Of a stretch of DNA of 9,159 nucleotides, positions 1-5,772 are shown piece after piece. Each line of letters starts with the position of its first letter. The stretch's first letter is position 1. Location of the stretch: positions 1 through 9,159 of the forward strand of contig JACQFG010000358.1 in NCBI GenBank assembly GCA_016200155.1. Direction: 5' to 3'. The translations under genes and the position numbers were made by a program. Origin of the DNA: Planctomycetota bacterium. Lineage in GTDB: Bacteria > Planctomycetota > Planctomycetia > Gemmatales > Gemmataceae. The notes below the pieces were generated by a model, which saw only the letters and a program-made list of their open reading frames with translations, searched no databases and was not told where the DNA came from.

Positions 1-26
1 ATTACTGCGCACTCGTGCACAGTTAT
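1..26 (-). terminator. Imperfect palindrome directly after the ferritin-like gene stop
   Basis: Bases 1-12 and 15-26 are inverted copies of each other with 10 of 12 positions pairing and only two bases between them. The palindrome begins on the base after the TAA stop (27-29). It could act as a transcription terminator or be the edge of another palindromic repeat cut by the window end. No T-run is visible because the sequence stops here. Confidence 0.4.
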
Positions 27-821
27 TTAGACGCCGGCCGATTCCAGCGCGGTCAGCGACGGCGCTTCGGTCCACGCGTATCCCGTGGGATCCATCGCGC
101 TCCAGGCGCAGCGCATCCGCGCCCAGGCGCTGCGCCAGAAGCGACCGAAGCCGTAGCCGCCCGCACGCAGCGCCCTGCGATGGCCGATCCAGATCGCCAG
201 CGTCACGCCCGTGAAGAAAACACGGTGCAGCAACATCGTCAATACGCGCAGCCAGCGCGGCCGATCGCGCAGAAGGACCGCGAGCTGTTCGCACTGGAAG
301 CGGACGTGCTTCACCTCGTCGGCCAGGATTTGCGCGCAGATCGCGCGCAGCACCGGGCACTTCGTCGCCTGACGAATCGCGTTGTAATAGATCAACGCGT
401 GCGTCTCGACCATGACGACCGGCGTCGCCCACACTTCCATGCTCGGCAATAAATAGCGCGCCGCCCGGAACAGCGAATCGCCCCAGTCGGATTGCTTGCG
501 CGGCACTCCCGCCATATCGAGGAAGCGTCCCTGGTACTCACCGTGCCGTTGCTCCTCCTTGATGAAGCCTGCGACCGCGTCCAGAAAATCGGGATCGCCG
601 ATGCGGTCGGCATAGCGCTGGGCCGCGGCGAGCAGATGTCGACCGTCCGAGGTCTCACCGAGCTGCCAGGCGCGCAGCGATTCGGCGATCTCGGCAAGCT
701 CCGCCGGCGTGACGCCGAGACCTTGCTCCCACGGGATGTGCCGCTGGTCGTCGGCATTGTCGCGATAGTGATCGCGCCACTGGGCGGAACTCGTGATGGA
801 AGGCAGATCGTTTGCGGACAT
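27..821 (-). CDS. Ferritin-like di-iron protein, membrane-associated
   Basis: 264 residues from the ATG at 821, chosen because AGGAG lies 8 bases upstream; an upstream in-frame start at 866 lacks this and would run through the operator. The sequence carries ferritin-like di-iron signatures: E90-x2-H93 in a KEEQRHGEY segment, E139 in MVETHALIYY, and E169-x2-H172 in ADEVKHVRF. These fit the carboxylate/histidine ligands of a four-helix bundle; the remaining first-helix glutamate is not assigned with certainty. Residues about 190-212 are hydrophobic, suggesting C-terminal membrane association, followed by an Arg- and aromatic-rich tail. The substrate is unknown: members of this broad superfamily include oxidases, hydroxylases and iron-storage proteins, and no specific one is recognised. 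An inverted-repeat operator at 851-874 sits just upstream, and ispH lies upstream in the same orientation, separated by a double hairpin. Confidence 0.8.
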   Translation of the reverse strand: MSANDLPSITSSAQWRDHYRDNADDQRHIPWEQGLGVTPAELAEIAESLRAWQLGETSDGRHLLAAAQRYADRIGDPDFLDAVAGFIKEEQRHGEYQGRFLDMAGVPRKQSDWGDSLFRAARYLLPSMEVWATPVVMVETHALIYYNAIRQATKCPVLRAICAQILADEVKHVRFQCEQLAVLLRDRPRWLRVLTMLLHRVFFTGVTLAIWIGHRRALRAGGYGFGRFWRSAWARMRCAWSAMDPTGYAWTEAPSLTALESAGV

Positions 822-850
822 GGGAGATTCTCCTAAACGTCCTTGTTGAC

Positions 851-874
851 GCAAAGTACTTTGCAATGCAAAGT
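851..874 (-). promoter_or_regulatory. Operator site 1 (three half-sites) before the ferritin-like gene
   Basis: The half-sites ACTTTGC (858-864) and GCAAAGT (868-874) form a perfect 7-bp inverted repeat with a 3-base spacer. A further GCAAAGT at 851-857 forms a second palindrome back to back with the middle half-site (14 bp with no spacer). The block ends 29 bases before the start codon at 821. On the minus strand a TTTACT overlaps its upstream edge and could be a -10 element, but no good -35 is seen. The same motif occurs at 2125-2141 and 3255-3271. It is inferred to be a repressor site. Confidence 0.7.
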
Positions 875-886
875 AAACATACCAAC

Positions 887-938
887 ATATAGCCCGCCAT
901 TCATGGCGGGCCAGCCCCGGCTAAAGCCGGGGCTATAT
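887..938. repeat. Double-hairpin palindromic repeat at the ispH 3' end
   Basis: Two tandem hairpins lie within outer inverted ends. Hairpin one has an 8-bp stem (892-899 with 904-911) and a TTCA loop. Hairpin two has a 9-bp stem (913-921 with 926-934) and a TAAA loop. Outer arms ATATAGCCC (887-895) and its complement (930-938) enclose both. The ispH stop codon TAG (933-935) and its last Ile codon lie inside the outer arm. The structure resembles a REP/MITE-type dispersed element; it may also terminate or stabilise the ispH transcript, but it lacks a clear T-run. Confidence 0.8.
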
Positions 939-1787
939 GGCGACGGGTTGCGCGATGTGCTGCAGCGATTCCTCGACTGCGTCAATCGTATCATCGAGCG
1001 TCGAGGTGCCGGCGGTCAAGCCGACGATTTCGACGCCGTCGAACCATTCGGGGCGCAGGTCTTCCGGACCTTGCACGTGAAACGCCCGCAGCCCGCGCGC
1101 CTGGCAGCGCAGCACGAGTTGGCGGGTGTTGTTCGAGTTGTGCCCGCCGACGACGACCATCGCCTCGACCTCGTCCATCAGGCGTTCGAGCGCTTTTTGA
1201 TGGTCCTTGGTCGGATGGCAGATCGTGTCGATGAAGCGGATGTCGGCATGCGGGTTCTTCGCCTTGATGGCGGACCGGATCGCGTCGGCGTGCGGCACCG
1301 GCGTCGTCGTTTGGCACATGATGCCAAGCCTGGCGTGCGGATAGGTTCGCACCTCGTCGGGCGATTGCAGCACGTCGAAGCTCGTCAGATCCTCGACGAT
1401 GCCTTGCACCTCGACGTGGCCGCGCTTGCCGATGACGAGGACATGGCGTCCGTCCGCCTGCAGTTTCTGGGCAGCCTCGTGAGCGCGTGTCACCAGCGGG
1501 CAGGTCGTGTCGATCAGCTCCTTGCCGGCATCCTTCAGGCGAGCGCGTTCCCGGTTGCTGACGCCGTGCGCCGTGATGAGCACGGCCTGCGTGACGGGGA
1601 GCGGGCGACGCTTCGATTCGCCGATCATGCGAAAGCCGCGCTCGGAGAGATCGTCGAGCACCTTCTCGTTGTGCACGAGTTCGCCGTGGATGGTGACCGC
1701 TTCGGGATCACGGACGTCCTCGATGATCGCCAAAGCGTCGCGAACCCCGAAGCACATGCCCAGAACGTCGGCCTTGATGATTTTCAT
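933..1787 (-). CDS. ispH: 4-hydroxy-3-methylbut-2-enyl diphosphate reductase
   Basis: IspH (LytB) performs the last step of the MEP pathway, reducing HMBPP to IPP and DMAPP with a 4Fe-4S cluster in the cytoplasm. The ATG at 1787 gives 284 residues, shorter than the roughly 315 of E. coli but complete; GGGGG lies 5 bases upstream. The three cluster cysteines are C12 (GMCFGV), C96 (DTTCPLV) and C190 (DTICHPT). Substrate-site residues are present: H39 in LVHNE, H74 in AHGVS, H124 and E126 in KRGHVE, and N217 in GGHNSNNT. The usual TxxRQ motif reads TKDHQ and the usual TAGAST reads TAGTST. The start is one base after the TGA of the small membrane protein gene, so the two are translationally coupled. 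The stop codon lies inside a palindromic repeat. Confidence 0.97.
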   Translation of the reverse strand: MKIIKADVLGMCFGVRDALAIIEDVRDPEAVTIHGELVHNEKVLDDLSERGFRMIGESKRRPLPVTQAVLITAHGVSNRERARLKDAGKELIDTTCPLVTRAHEAAQKLQADGRHVLVIGKRGHVEVQGIVEDLTSFDVLQSPDEVRTYPHARLGIMCQTTTPVPHADAIRSAIKAKNPHADIRFIDTICHPTKDHQKALERLMDEVEAMVVVGGHNSNNTRQLVLRCQARGLRAFHVQGPEDLRPEWFDGVEIVGLTAGTSTLDDTIDAVEESLQHIAQPVAI

Positions 1788-1788
1788 G

Positions 1789-2049
1789 TCAACCCCCTGA
1801 TCCCTCGGTCCCAAACTCCGTTTGAGACCGCAAGTCCGGAAACTCTGTTTCCCGTCCCGCACGCTCACGCAACTCACGATCGACGAACGATCGCGAACCC
1901 ACGGCAATGGCCTTCCACGTCACGTACACAACGCTTGCTGCGACTATACCTGCAGAGACCGCCGTGATCATCCACGCACCCACCCAGTACGCGATGAACT
2001 CGAGACCGAATCCATCCCCGATTTGGCCATCCAGGGCGAACAAGAACAT
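1789..2049 (-). CDS. Small one-helix membrane protein, unknown function
   Basis: 86 residues from the ATG at 2049, preferred over an upstream in-frame ATG at 2097 because GGGGAG lies 7 bases before it. The first part is hydrophobic, with one clear membrane helix at about residues 19-45 (FIAYWVGAW through VVYVTWKAI). A charged tail follows. No family is recognised. The last 20 or so residues are encoded by a double-hairpin palindromic repeat (1806-1852), so the native C-terminus was probably different or shorter. It sits first in a two-gene unit with ispH, its TGA and the ispH ATG separated by one base. Operator site 2 lies about 75 bases upstream of the start. Start choice and function are uncertain. 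Confidence 0.65.
   Translation of the reverse strand: MFLFALDGQIGDGFGLEFIAYWVGAWMITAVSAGIVAASVVYVTWKAIAVGSRSFVDRELRERAGRETEFPDLRSQTEFGTEGSGG
1806..1852. repeat. Double-hairpin palindromic repeat inside a coding sequence
   Basis: The first hairpin pairs 1806-1816 with 1820-1830 (11 bp, one G-T wobble) around a TCC loop. The second pairs 1838-1843 with 1847-1852 (6 bp) around a TCT loop. Both lie in the 3' part of the small membrane protein gene. The layout of paired stems with 3-base loops matches the elements at 2548-2601 and 3501-3544. Confidence 0.75.
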
Positions 2050-2124
2050 GGCGTTACTCCCCAAAACGAACCGCGGTCCCGGCCGCCGCACAACCATAGC
2101 TCACGTTTCTTTCCCCGCCCAACT

Positions 2125-2141
2125 AATTTGCCACGCAAAGT
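2125..2141 (-). promoter_or_regulatory. Operator site 2 before the small membrane protein-ispH unit
   Basis: AATTTGC (2125-2131) and GCAAAGT (2135-2141) form an inverted repeat with a 3-base spacer and a single mismatch to the consensus ACTTTGC-N3-GCAAAGT. It lies between the regulator stop (2173) and the small gene start (2049). No strong -35/-10 pair is evident around it; a TTCACT overlaps the upstream edge at the position occupied by the -10 at site 3. Confidence 0.7.
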
Positions 2142-2172
2142 GAATCCGCAAAAAAACACACACGCTCGCTCC

Positions 2173-2631
2173 TCACGCCGGCGACCAGCCCTTTTCGAGC
2201 TTCGGCTCCTCGACCGGAATCTTCTCGGCGCCGACCGCATCCGTGACGATGTTTTCCAGCACCGTGATGTACTCGATGAAGCGCTTGCGGCCCTCTTCGG
2301 TCAGGACGCACAACGTCTGCGGGCGGTTGTCCTTGAAGCCTTTCCAGATGCGGATCAGGCCCGCCTCGGAGAGGATTTGCAGGTGCCGGCTCAAATTGCC
2401 GTCGGTCAGGGCGCAGAGGTCCTTCAGATCGTTGAAGATCAGGCCGCCCGGATGCGTCGCCAGCGAGGTGACGATCGAGAGCCGAGCTTTCTCGTGAATG
2501 ACGCGGTCGAGCCTTTCGTAGGCGAATCGGCCCGGAGCATCATCCACCGTAGACTTCACGCTCCGCGTGAAGGTTTCGTCACGCGAAGCGTGACGCCTAC
2601 GATCAGAATCATTCGTGTCTTTCTTGCTCAT
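2173..2631 (-). CDS. Winged-helix transcriptional regulator (MarR/ArsR-like, HTH_27 type)
   Basis: 152 residues. The core begins at about residue 36 (RFAYERLDRVIHEKARLSIV) and continues through a helix-turn-helix, with recognition helix at about 77-91 (DGNLSRHLQILSEAG), a beta wing at about 92-112 containing RPQT and LTEEG, and a C-terminal dimerisation helix. This matches the small one-domain winged-helix family that often sits beside an integral membrane protein. Here it overlaps the upstream membrane-protein gene by 23 bases, so the two are coupled. Residues 11-28 (RRRHASRDET FTRSVKST) are encoded exactly by a 54-nt palindromic element; removing it would join a short N-terminus to the core in frame. 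The three nearby GCAAAGT inverted repeats are the obvious candidate binding sites, including one before its own operon, which suggests autoregulation. The signal it senses is unknown. Confidence 0.88.
   Translation of the reverse strand: MSKKDTNDSDRRRHASRDETFTRSVKSTVDDAPGRFAYERLDRVIHEKARLSIVTSLATHPGGLIFNDLKDLCALTDGNLSRHLQILSEAGLIRIWKGFKDNRPQTLCVLTEEGRKRFIEYITVLENIVTDAVGAEKIPVEEPKLEKGWSPA
2548..2601. repeat. 54-nt in-frame double-hairpin element in the regulator gene
   Basis: The outer ends CGTAG (2548-2552) and CTACG (2597-2601) are inverted copies. Between them lie two perfect 8-bp stems: 2554-2561 with 2565-2572 (loop TCC) and 2577-2584 with 2588-2595 (loop GAA), joined by GTTT. The element is 54 bases, or 18 codons, and its boundaries coincide with codons 11 and 28 of the regulator, so the reading frame is kept. 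Its layout is like that of the intergenic element at 3501-3544. Confidence 0.85.
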
Positions 2632-3235
2632 CGCTTTTTCGCTCCAGGGTCCAGTAGAGAATGGCCGCCGACATGACCTGCCCGACGCCGAACGGCACGC
2701 CCATCGCCCACGGTGAGAACGCGAACTCGCCGTGCGCCCACAATAGACACAGCACGCCGGCCGTCATGTAATACACGCCGATCCAGAACGTCGCCTTCGG
2801 CAACAGCCGATACGACGCGAAAATCCCGAGGCTAAAGAACATCGACCACATTCCCGGCAGCATCCACCACGCTTCCGGCACATGCTGAAACAGGACATAC
2901 GTCACCAGCCCGCCGGCGATCACGCTTGGCAGAAACTGCCCGACCGCGAGCAGCGTGATCGGCGTCGTCATCGAGGAGGTCGATTGCCTGCAGTGCCAGA
3001 TCATCACCAGCCCGGTGACCAGCATGCTCAGGAACGCGGCGCCGATCCACAAACCCAGGTACGCCAGGAAGTTCGCTGCCGGCTGCGGCACCAACACGGG
3101 CTGCAATCCCGCGGCCAAACACGCGACGACAGCGGAAAACGCGACCGGAGCGGCCCGATAGCCGCGAAACGTCTCGGTGCGCGCAACCTGTTGGCGGATT
3201 TCGGAGATCTGCGTCAAAGCGTCGTGGAGGTCCAT
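2609..3235 (-). CDS. Conserved multi-pass membrane protein paired with the regulator
   Basis: 208 residues from the ATG at 3235, with GGAG about 11 bases upstream. The N-terminus is cytoplasmic and polar (MDLHDALTQISEIRQQVART, then ETFRGYRAAP), followed by about six hydrophobic segments at roughly 29-48, 54-80, 91-115, 123-141, 150-168 and 175-196, and a short charged tail. No catalytic motif is seen, and the function is unknown. Its 3' end overlaps the regulator gene by 23 bases, which indicates a two-gene operon. Pairs of this kind (membrane protein plus small winged-helix regulator) are common in environmental bacteria, but I cannot assign a role. A promoter and operator lie immediately upstream at 3255-3296. 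Confidence 0.85.
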   Translation of the reverse strand: MDLHDALTQISEIRQQVARTETFRGYRAAPVAFSAVVACLAAGLQPVLVPQPAANFLAYLGLWIGAAFLSMLVTGLVMIWHCRQSTSSMTTPITLLAVGQFLPSVIAGGLVTYVLFQHVPEAWWMLPGMWSMFFSLGIFASYRLLPKATFWIGVYYMTAGVLCLLWAHGEFAFSPWAMGVPFGVGQVMSAAILYWTLERKSDEQERHE

Positions 3236-3254
3236 GGTGTTTTCTGCTCCGTTG

Positions 3255-3271
3255 ACTTTGCCGCGTAAAGT
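3255..3271 (-). promoter_or_regulatory. Operator site 3 before the membrane protein-regulator operon
   Basis: ACTTTGC (3255-3261) and GTAAAGT (3265-3271) form an inverted repeat with a 3-base spacer and one mismatch to the consensus. The site ends 20 bases before the start codon. It overlaps the last three bases of the predicted -10 hexamer and covers the likely transcription start, the position expected for a repressor. Because the regulator is the second gene of this operon, autorepression is likely. Confidence 0.72.
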
Positions 3272-3296
3272 CTACACGAAGTATCGGAAAGGTCAA
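3269..3296 (-). promoter_or_regulatory. Sigma-70-type promoter of the membrane protein-regulator operon
   Basis: On the minus strand TTGACC (3296-3291) and TAGACT (3274-3269) are separated by 16 bases. The -10 overlaps the operator at 3255-3271. Read from sequence only, and the 16-bp spacing is slightly short. Confidence 0.55.
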
Positions 3297-3322
3297 GGCG
3301 AATTCTTGAAGGGAGTTTGGCG

Positions 3323-3470
3323 CGGGTGCACGACATGGTTTGCAGCAATCTCAATACAACCACGGATTACACGAATAACACGGATGGGAAATACTACCGA
3401 GGCATTTTCCCCCATCCGTGTCATCCGTGCAATCCGTGGTTAAGTTCTTGCAAACCGTGTCGTGCACCCG
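3323..3470. repeat. Nested inverted-repeat element (MITE-like), 148 bp
   Basis: Terminal inverted repeats of 21 bp (3323-3343 and 3450-3470) differ at one base. Inside them a second inverted repeat of 31 nt (3358-3388 and 3411-3441) matches at 28 positions; the three differences are transitions. Each inner arm is three tandem 9-nt units with core CACGRA (3361-3369, 3370-3378, 3379-3387), and the loop is 22 nt. No protein is encoded. It looks like a non-autonomous mobile or dispersed repeat. It fills much of the gap between nrfA and the membrane protein gene. Confidence 0.8.
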
Positions 3471-3500
3471 TTTGGCGCCGCCGGCATCGCCTTATTGAGG

Positions 3501-3544
3501 CACGACGCTCCGCGTCGTGATTTGCTGCGACGCGGAGCGTCGCA
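3501..3544. repeat. Double-hairpin palindromic repeat, intergenic
   Basis: Two perfect 8-bp stems: 3501-3508 with 3512-3519 (loop TCC) and 3526-3533 with 3537-3544 (loop GGA), with a 6-base linker. Same plan as the in-gene element at 2548-2601, including the ACGC-TCC-GCGT hairpin tip. Together with 3323-3470 and the terminator at 3547-3596 it accounts for most of the 3272-3617 gap, in which no gene is seen. Confidence 0.8.
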
Positions 3545-3546
3545 CC

Positions 3547-3596
3547 ACAAAAAGAACGGCCACTTGCGATAAACCCGCAAGTGGCCGTCGAAAAAA
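3547..3596 (-). terminator. Intrinsic terminator of nrfHA
   Basis: A perfect 12-bp stem (3556-3567 with 3577-3588) with a 9-base loop is followed on the minus strand by TCTTTTTGT. It lies about 30 bases past the nrfA stop. On the plus strand the hairpin is followed by an A-run rather than T, so it should act for the minus strand only. Confidence 0.85.
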
Positions 3597-3617
3597 CCGA
3601 CCGGGATGAAAATCAGC

Positions 3618-5141
3618 TCAGGGATTAGACCGTGCCGTTTCGACGCGTTTGTTGGACACCTTGGTGGCTTCGAGCTGGCCCTGACGCGCGAAGTCGATCG
3701 CTTCGCCAAGGACGCGGTAGGTTTCGTGCGGCGCGTGGAAGCCGCGCGAGTTTTCCGCATTGACCATGTCGAGCCGCCACTGGGCCTTGCGATGCAGCAT
3801 CTGGGCCGGCTTCAGTTGTTCCGGCTTGGCGCCCCCGTCCTTGGCGTGCTTGAGCAAGCCGACCAGCTCGAACATCGCCGTCTCGGCGCGCGTCTCCATG
3901 TCGTGGCAGCGGTCCTGGATCGCCTCGACGCGGGCCTTGAGTTCCTCTTCCGGATAGCGGTGGCACGTCTGGCACGCCCGCGCGATGTTCAGCATCGGGC
4001 TGCGCACGTGGTGGTCGCTGATCTTGATCGCACCTTCACGCTTGTACGGCATGTGGCAATCCGCACACGACACGCCGCTGCGAGCGTGGATGCCCTGGTT
4101 CCAGGTCTCGAACTCGGGATGCTGGGCCTTGAGCATCGGCGTCCCGGTGTCGGGATGCGTCCAGTCGATGTGGCTGACCTGGTTGTCGTAGTAATCTTCC
4201 ATCTGCTCGACCTTGAGCCCCCTGTGCCAGGGATAGGTCAGCAGCTTGCCCGGCCCGTGGAAGTAATACTCGACGTGGCATTGGCCGCACACGAACGAGC
4301 GCATCTCCTGGCGGGTGGCCATGGTGTTCGGGTCGTAATCCTTGTCCTTCTTGCCCTTGCGCCAGCTCATGATGCTGGGCAGGTGCGGGTAATCGTCGGT
4401 GTTGCCCTTGGCGAACTCGGCGATGCCATTCATGAAGCCGGGCCGCGACACGCGCAATTGCATCGATTTCGGCTCATGGCAATCGACGCACGTCACCGGA
4501 TGCTGGACCAGCTTGCGTCCCTCCTGGATCGGCATCGCGCAGACGATCTCGAAGCCCTTCATCAATTGTTCCTTCTGCTTGTCGTCCGGCACGCCGGCCT
4601 TGCGGCCCTCATCACGGTAGGCCTTGTTGATCGAGGAATGGCAATGCAAACACGAGCCCGGCTGCTTGAACTGCTTGTTGCGCTCCGTCTCATCCTGATC
4701 GATGAGCATGTAATGGTGCCCACGTTCCTCCCGGTAGTCGATGGCGAATGCATAGCCCTTGAACAGCGTCCGGTAGACGGGGTACTTGTCCATCTTTTGA
4801 TAGTTGACGCTGCCGCCGTACTTGGTCGCCGCGATTTCCTGGGTCCGCATATAGCCTTCGTACTGGCGCGGGTAGTTCTTGCCCCACTCGGCCGGGTCGA
4901 GGAGATCGTCGTGCAACTCCACGACGCGGAAGGCGTGCTGCTGAGCTTCCGTTTTGCGATCGTTGATGTTCTGCCAGAGGAGCGCCACCGATGCCGTGAG
5001 GATCCCGACGCCGAGCACCGTGCAGGCGTAGAACGACATGGCCCCCCAGCGCTTGCGGCCGGACGGCTTGGCCACCGGAGCGGCGGGCACAGCTGCCGCG
5101 GGAGACGTAACGGCTTCGTGCGGTTGCGGTTCGGAATACAT
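3618..5141 (-). CDS. nrfA: Pentahaem cytochrome c nitrite reductase, catalytic subunit
   Basis: NrfA reduces nitrite to ammonium with six electrons in the periplasm. The ATG at 5141 gives 507 residues; AGGA lies 10 bases upstream and it starts 25 bases after the nrfH stop, whereas the in-frame start at 5192 overlaps nrfH. Residues about 33-56 form an uncleaved-looking membrane anchor. Five haem motifs are visible: CLHCH (164-168), CVDCH (218-222), CGQCH (285-289), CADCH (359-363) and CQTCH (390-394). The first, catalytic haem site is CxxCH instead of the CxxCK of E. coli, a variant known from Campylobacter. Family active-site residues are present: Y292 in VEYYF, H341 in KAQHPE, and calcium ligands E291, Y292, K338, Q340; R154 is a candidate for the catalytic arginine. 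It follows nrfH, as in NrfHA complexes, and ends before a strong terminator. Confidence 0.96.
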   Translation of the reverse strand: MYSEPQPHEAVTSPAAAVPAAPVAKPSGRKRWGAMSFYACTVLGVGILTASVALLWQNINDRKTEAQQHAFRVVELHDDLLDPAEWGKNYPRQYEGYMRTQEIAATKYGGSVNYQKMDKYPVYRTLFKGYAFAIDYREERGHHYMLIDQDETERNKQFKQPGSCLHCHSSINKAYRDEGRKAGVPDDKQKEQLMKGFEIVCAMPIQEGRKLVQHPVTCVDCHEPKSMQLRVSRPGFMNGIAEFAKGNTDDYPHLPSIMSWRKGKKDKDYDPNTMATRQEMRSFVCGQCHVEYYFHGPGKLLTYPWHRGLKVEQMEDYYDNQVSHIDWTHPDTGTPMLKAQHPEFETWNQGIHARSGVSCADCHMPYKREGAIKISDHHVRSPMLNIARACQTCHRYPEEELKARVEAIQDRCHDMETRAETAMFELVGLLKHAKDGGAKPEQLKPAQMLHRKAQWRLDMVNAENSRGFHAPHETYRVLGEAIDFARQGQLEATKVSNKRVETARSNP

Positions 5142-5166
5142 GAGCAAAGTTTCCTTCGTGAGAGAG

Positions 5167-5643
5167 TCAGCGCGTGGGGCCGTGTCCCACATCTTGATGG
5201 CAGCGGACGCAGTTCATCGTTTCCAGCGGATAGCAGCCCTTGGCGTTGGGTTGCCCGAGGATGCCGCTCACGAAATCCTTGTGGCAGCGGATGCAGTTCT
5301 GGTTGAGGATCTCCGCGTTCGTCGGCGTGATCTGGATCGGTTCGTGGAAATCGTTGAACGTGAAGCCCTTGGAGTGGCGATAGCCGTTGTCCGCCTTGCA
5401 GATCCACTTGTCGAGGCCGCCGACCGGCACGTGGCAGTCGTTGCAGGTCGCGTGATTGTGATGGCTCGAAGTCTGCCAGCCGTGATACTGGTCGCGCATG
5501 ATGTGGCAATTGACGCACGACTTGGGGTCGTTGCCCATGTACGACAGGCCGTCCGCGAAGTGAAACGTGTGCGCGCCGAGCCCGCCAAGCATGCCGATCA
5601 GGATGCAGAGGGCAAGGATGGGCTTGTTGAATCGGTGCCACAT
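5167..5643 (-). CDS. nrfH: Tetrahaem cytochrome c quinol dehydrogenase NrfH
   Basis: 158 residues, the usual size for NrfH of the NapC/NirT family, which takes electrons from menaquinol and passes them to NrfA at the outer face of the cytoplasmic membrane. The N-terminus (residues about 8-29) is a single membrane helix. Four haem motifs follow: CVNCH (43-47), CNDCH (67-71), CIRCH (117-121) and CVRCH (145-149). M49, directly after the first motif, matches the unusual Met ligand of haem 1 in Desulfovibrio NrfH. The phrase GLSYMGNDPKSCVNCH is typical of the family. GGAGG lies 10 bases upstream of the ATG. It is the first gene of the nrfHA operon, with a sigma-54-like promoter about 58 bases upstream of the start. 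Confidence 0.96.
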   Translation of the reverse strand: MWHRFNKPILALCILIGMLGGLGAHTFHFADGLSYMGNDPKSCVNCHIMRDQYHGWQTSSHHNHATCNDCHVPVGGLDKWICKADNGYRHSKGFTFNDFHEPIQITPTNAEILNQNCIRCHKDFVSGILGQPNAKGCYPLETMNCVRCHQDVGHGPTR

Positions 5644-5700
5644 TACGGGATGGCCTCCGGTTGCGGGCGGTCAACGGACGTCTAGGGAATATGGATAAAC

Positions 5701-5716
5701 AGCAAATGCCGCGCCT
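5701..5716 (-). promoter_or_regulatory. nrfHp: Sigma-54-like promoter of nrfHA
   Basis: On the minus strand the stretch reads AGGCGCGGCATTTGCT. It matches the sigma-54 consensus TGGCACG-N4-TTGCW at all but two fixed positions and keeps the obligatory GG-N10-GC spacing. The predicted transcript would start near 5691, leaving a leader of about 48 bases before nrfH. In Desulfovibrio vulgaris the nrfHA operon is controlled by a sigma-54-dependent response regulator, which makes this placement credible. Confidence 0.6.
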
Positions 5717-5772
5717 ATAGGGCGCAGATTGATGAAATGTCTCTAACCAATAAACAGCTTTGAGGTTGTGTA

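Noticed and set aside
2148..2172. Terminator after the regulator gene, suggested by a T-run on the minus strand at 2150-2156
   Set aside because: No GC-rich stem directly precedes the T-run.
5145..5151. A single ACTTTGC half-site between the nrfA ribosome site and start
   Set aside because: No partner half-site at the 3-base spacing; a 7-mer alone is expected by chance.
3606..5306. A 566-codon open frame on the plus strand
   Set aside because: It is the antisense shadow of nrfA, which has five haem motifs and family-wide conserved residues; high GC content keeps the opposite frame open.
5711..5725. A small hairpin GCGCC-TATAG-GGCGC before nrfH
   Set aside because: Only 5 bp with no T-run, and it overlaps the better-supported sigma-54 promoter.
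5729..5733. TTGAT as half of an FNR/CRP-type site for nrfHA
   Set aside because: The matching ATCAA half is absent at the right spacing.
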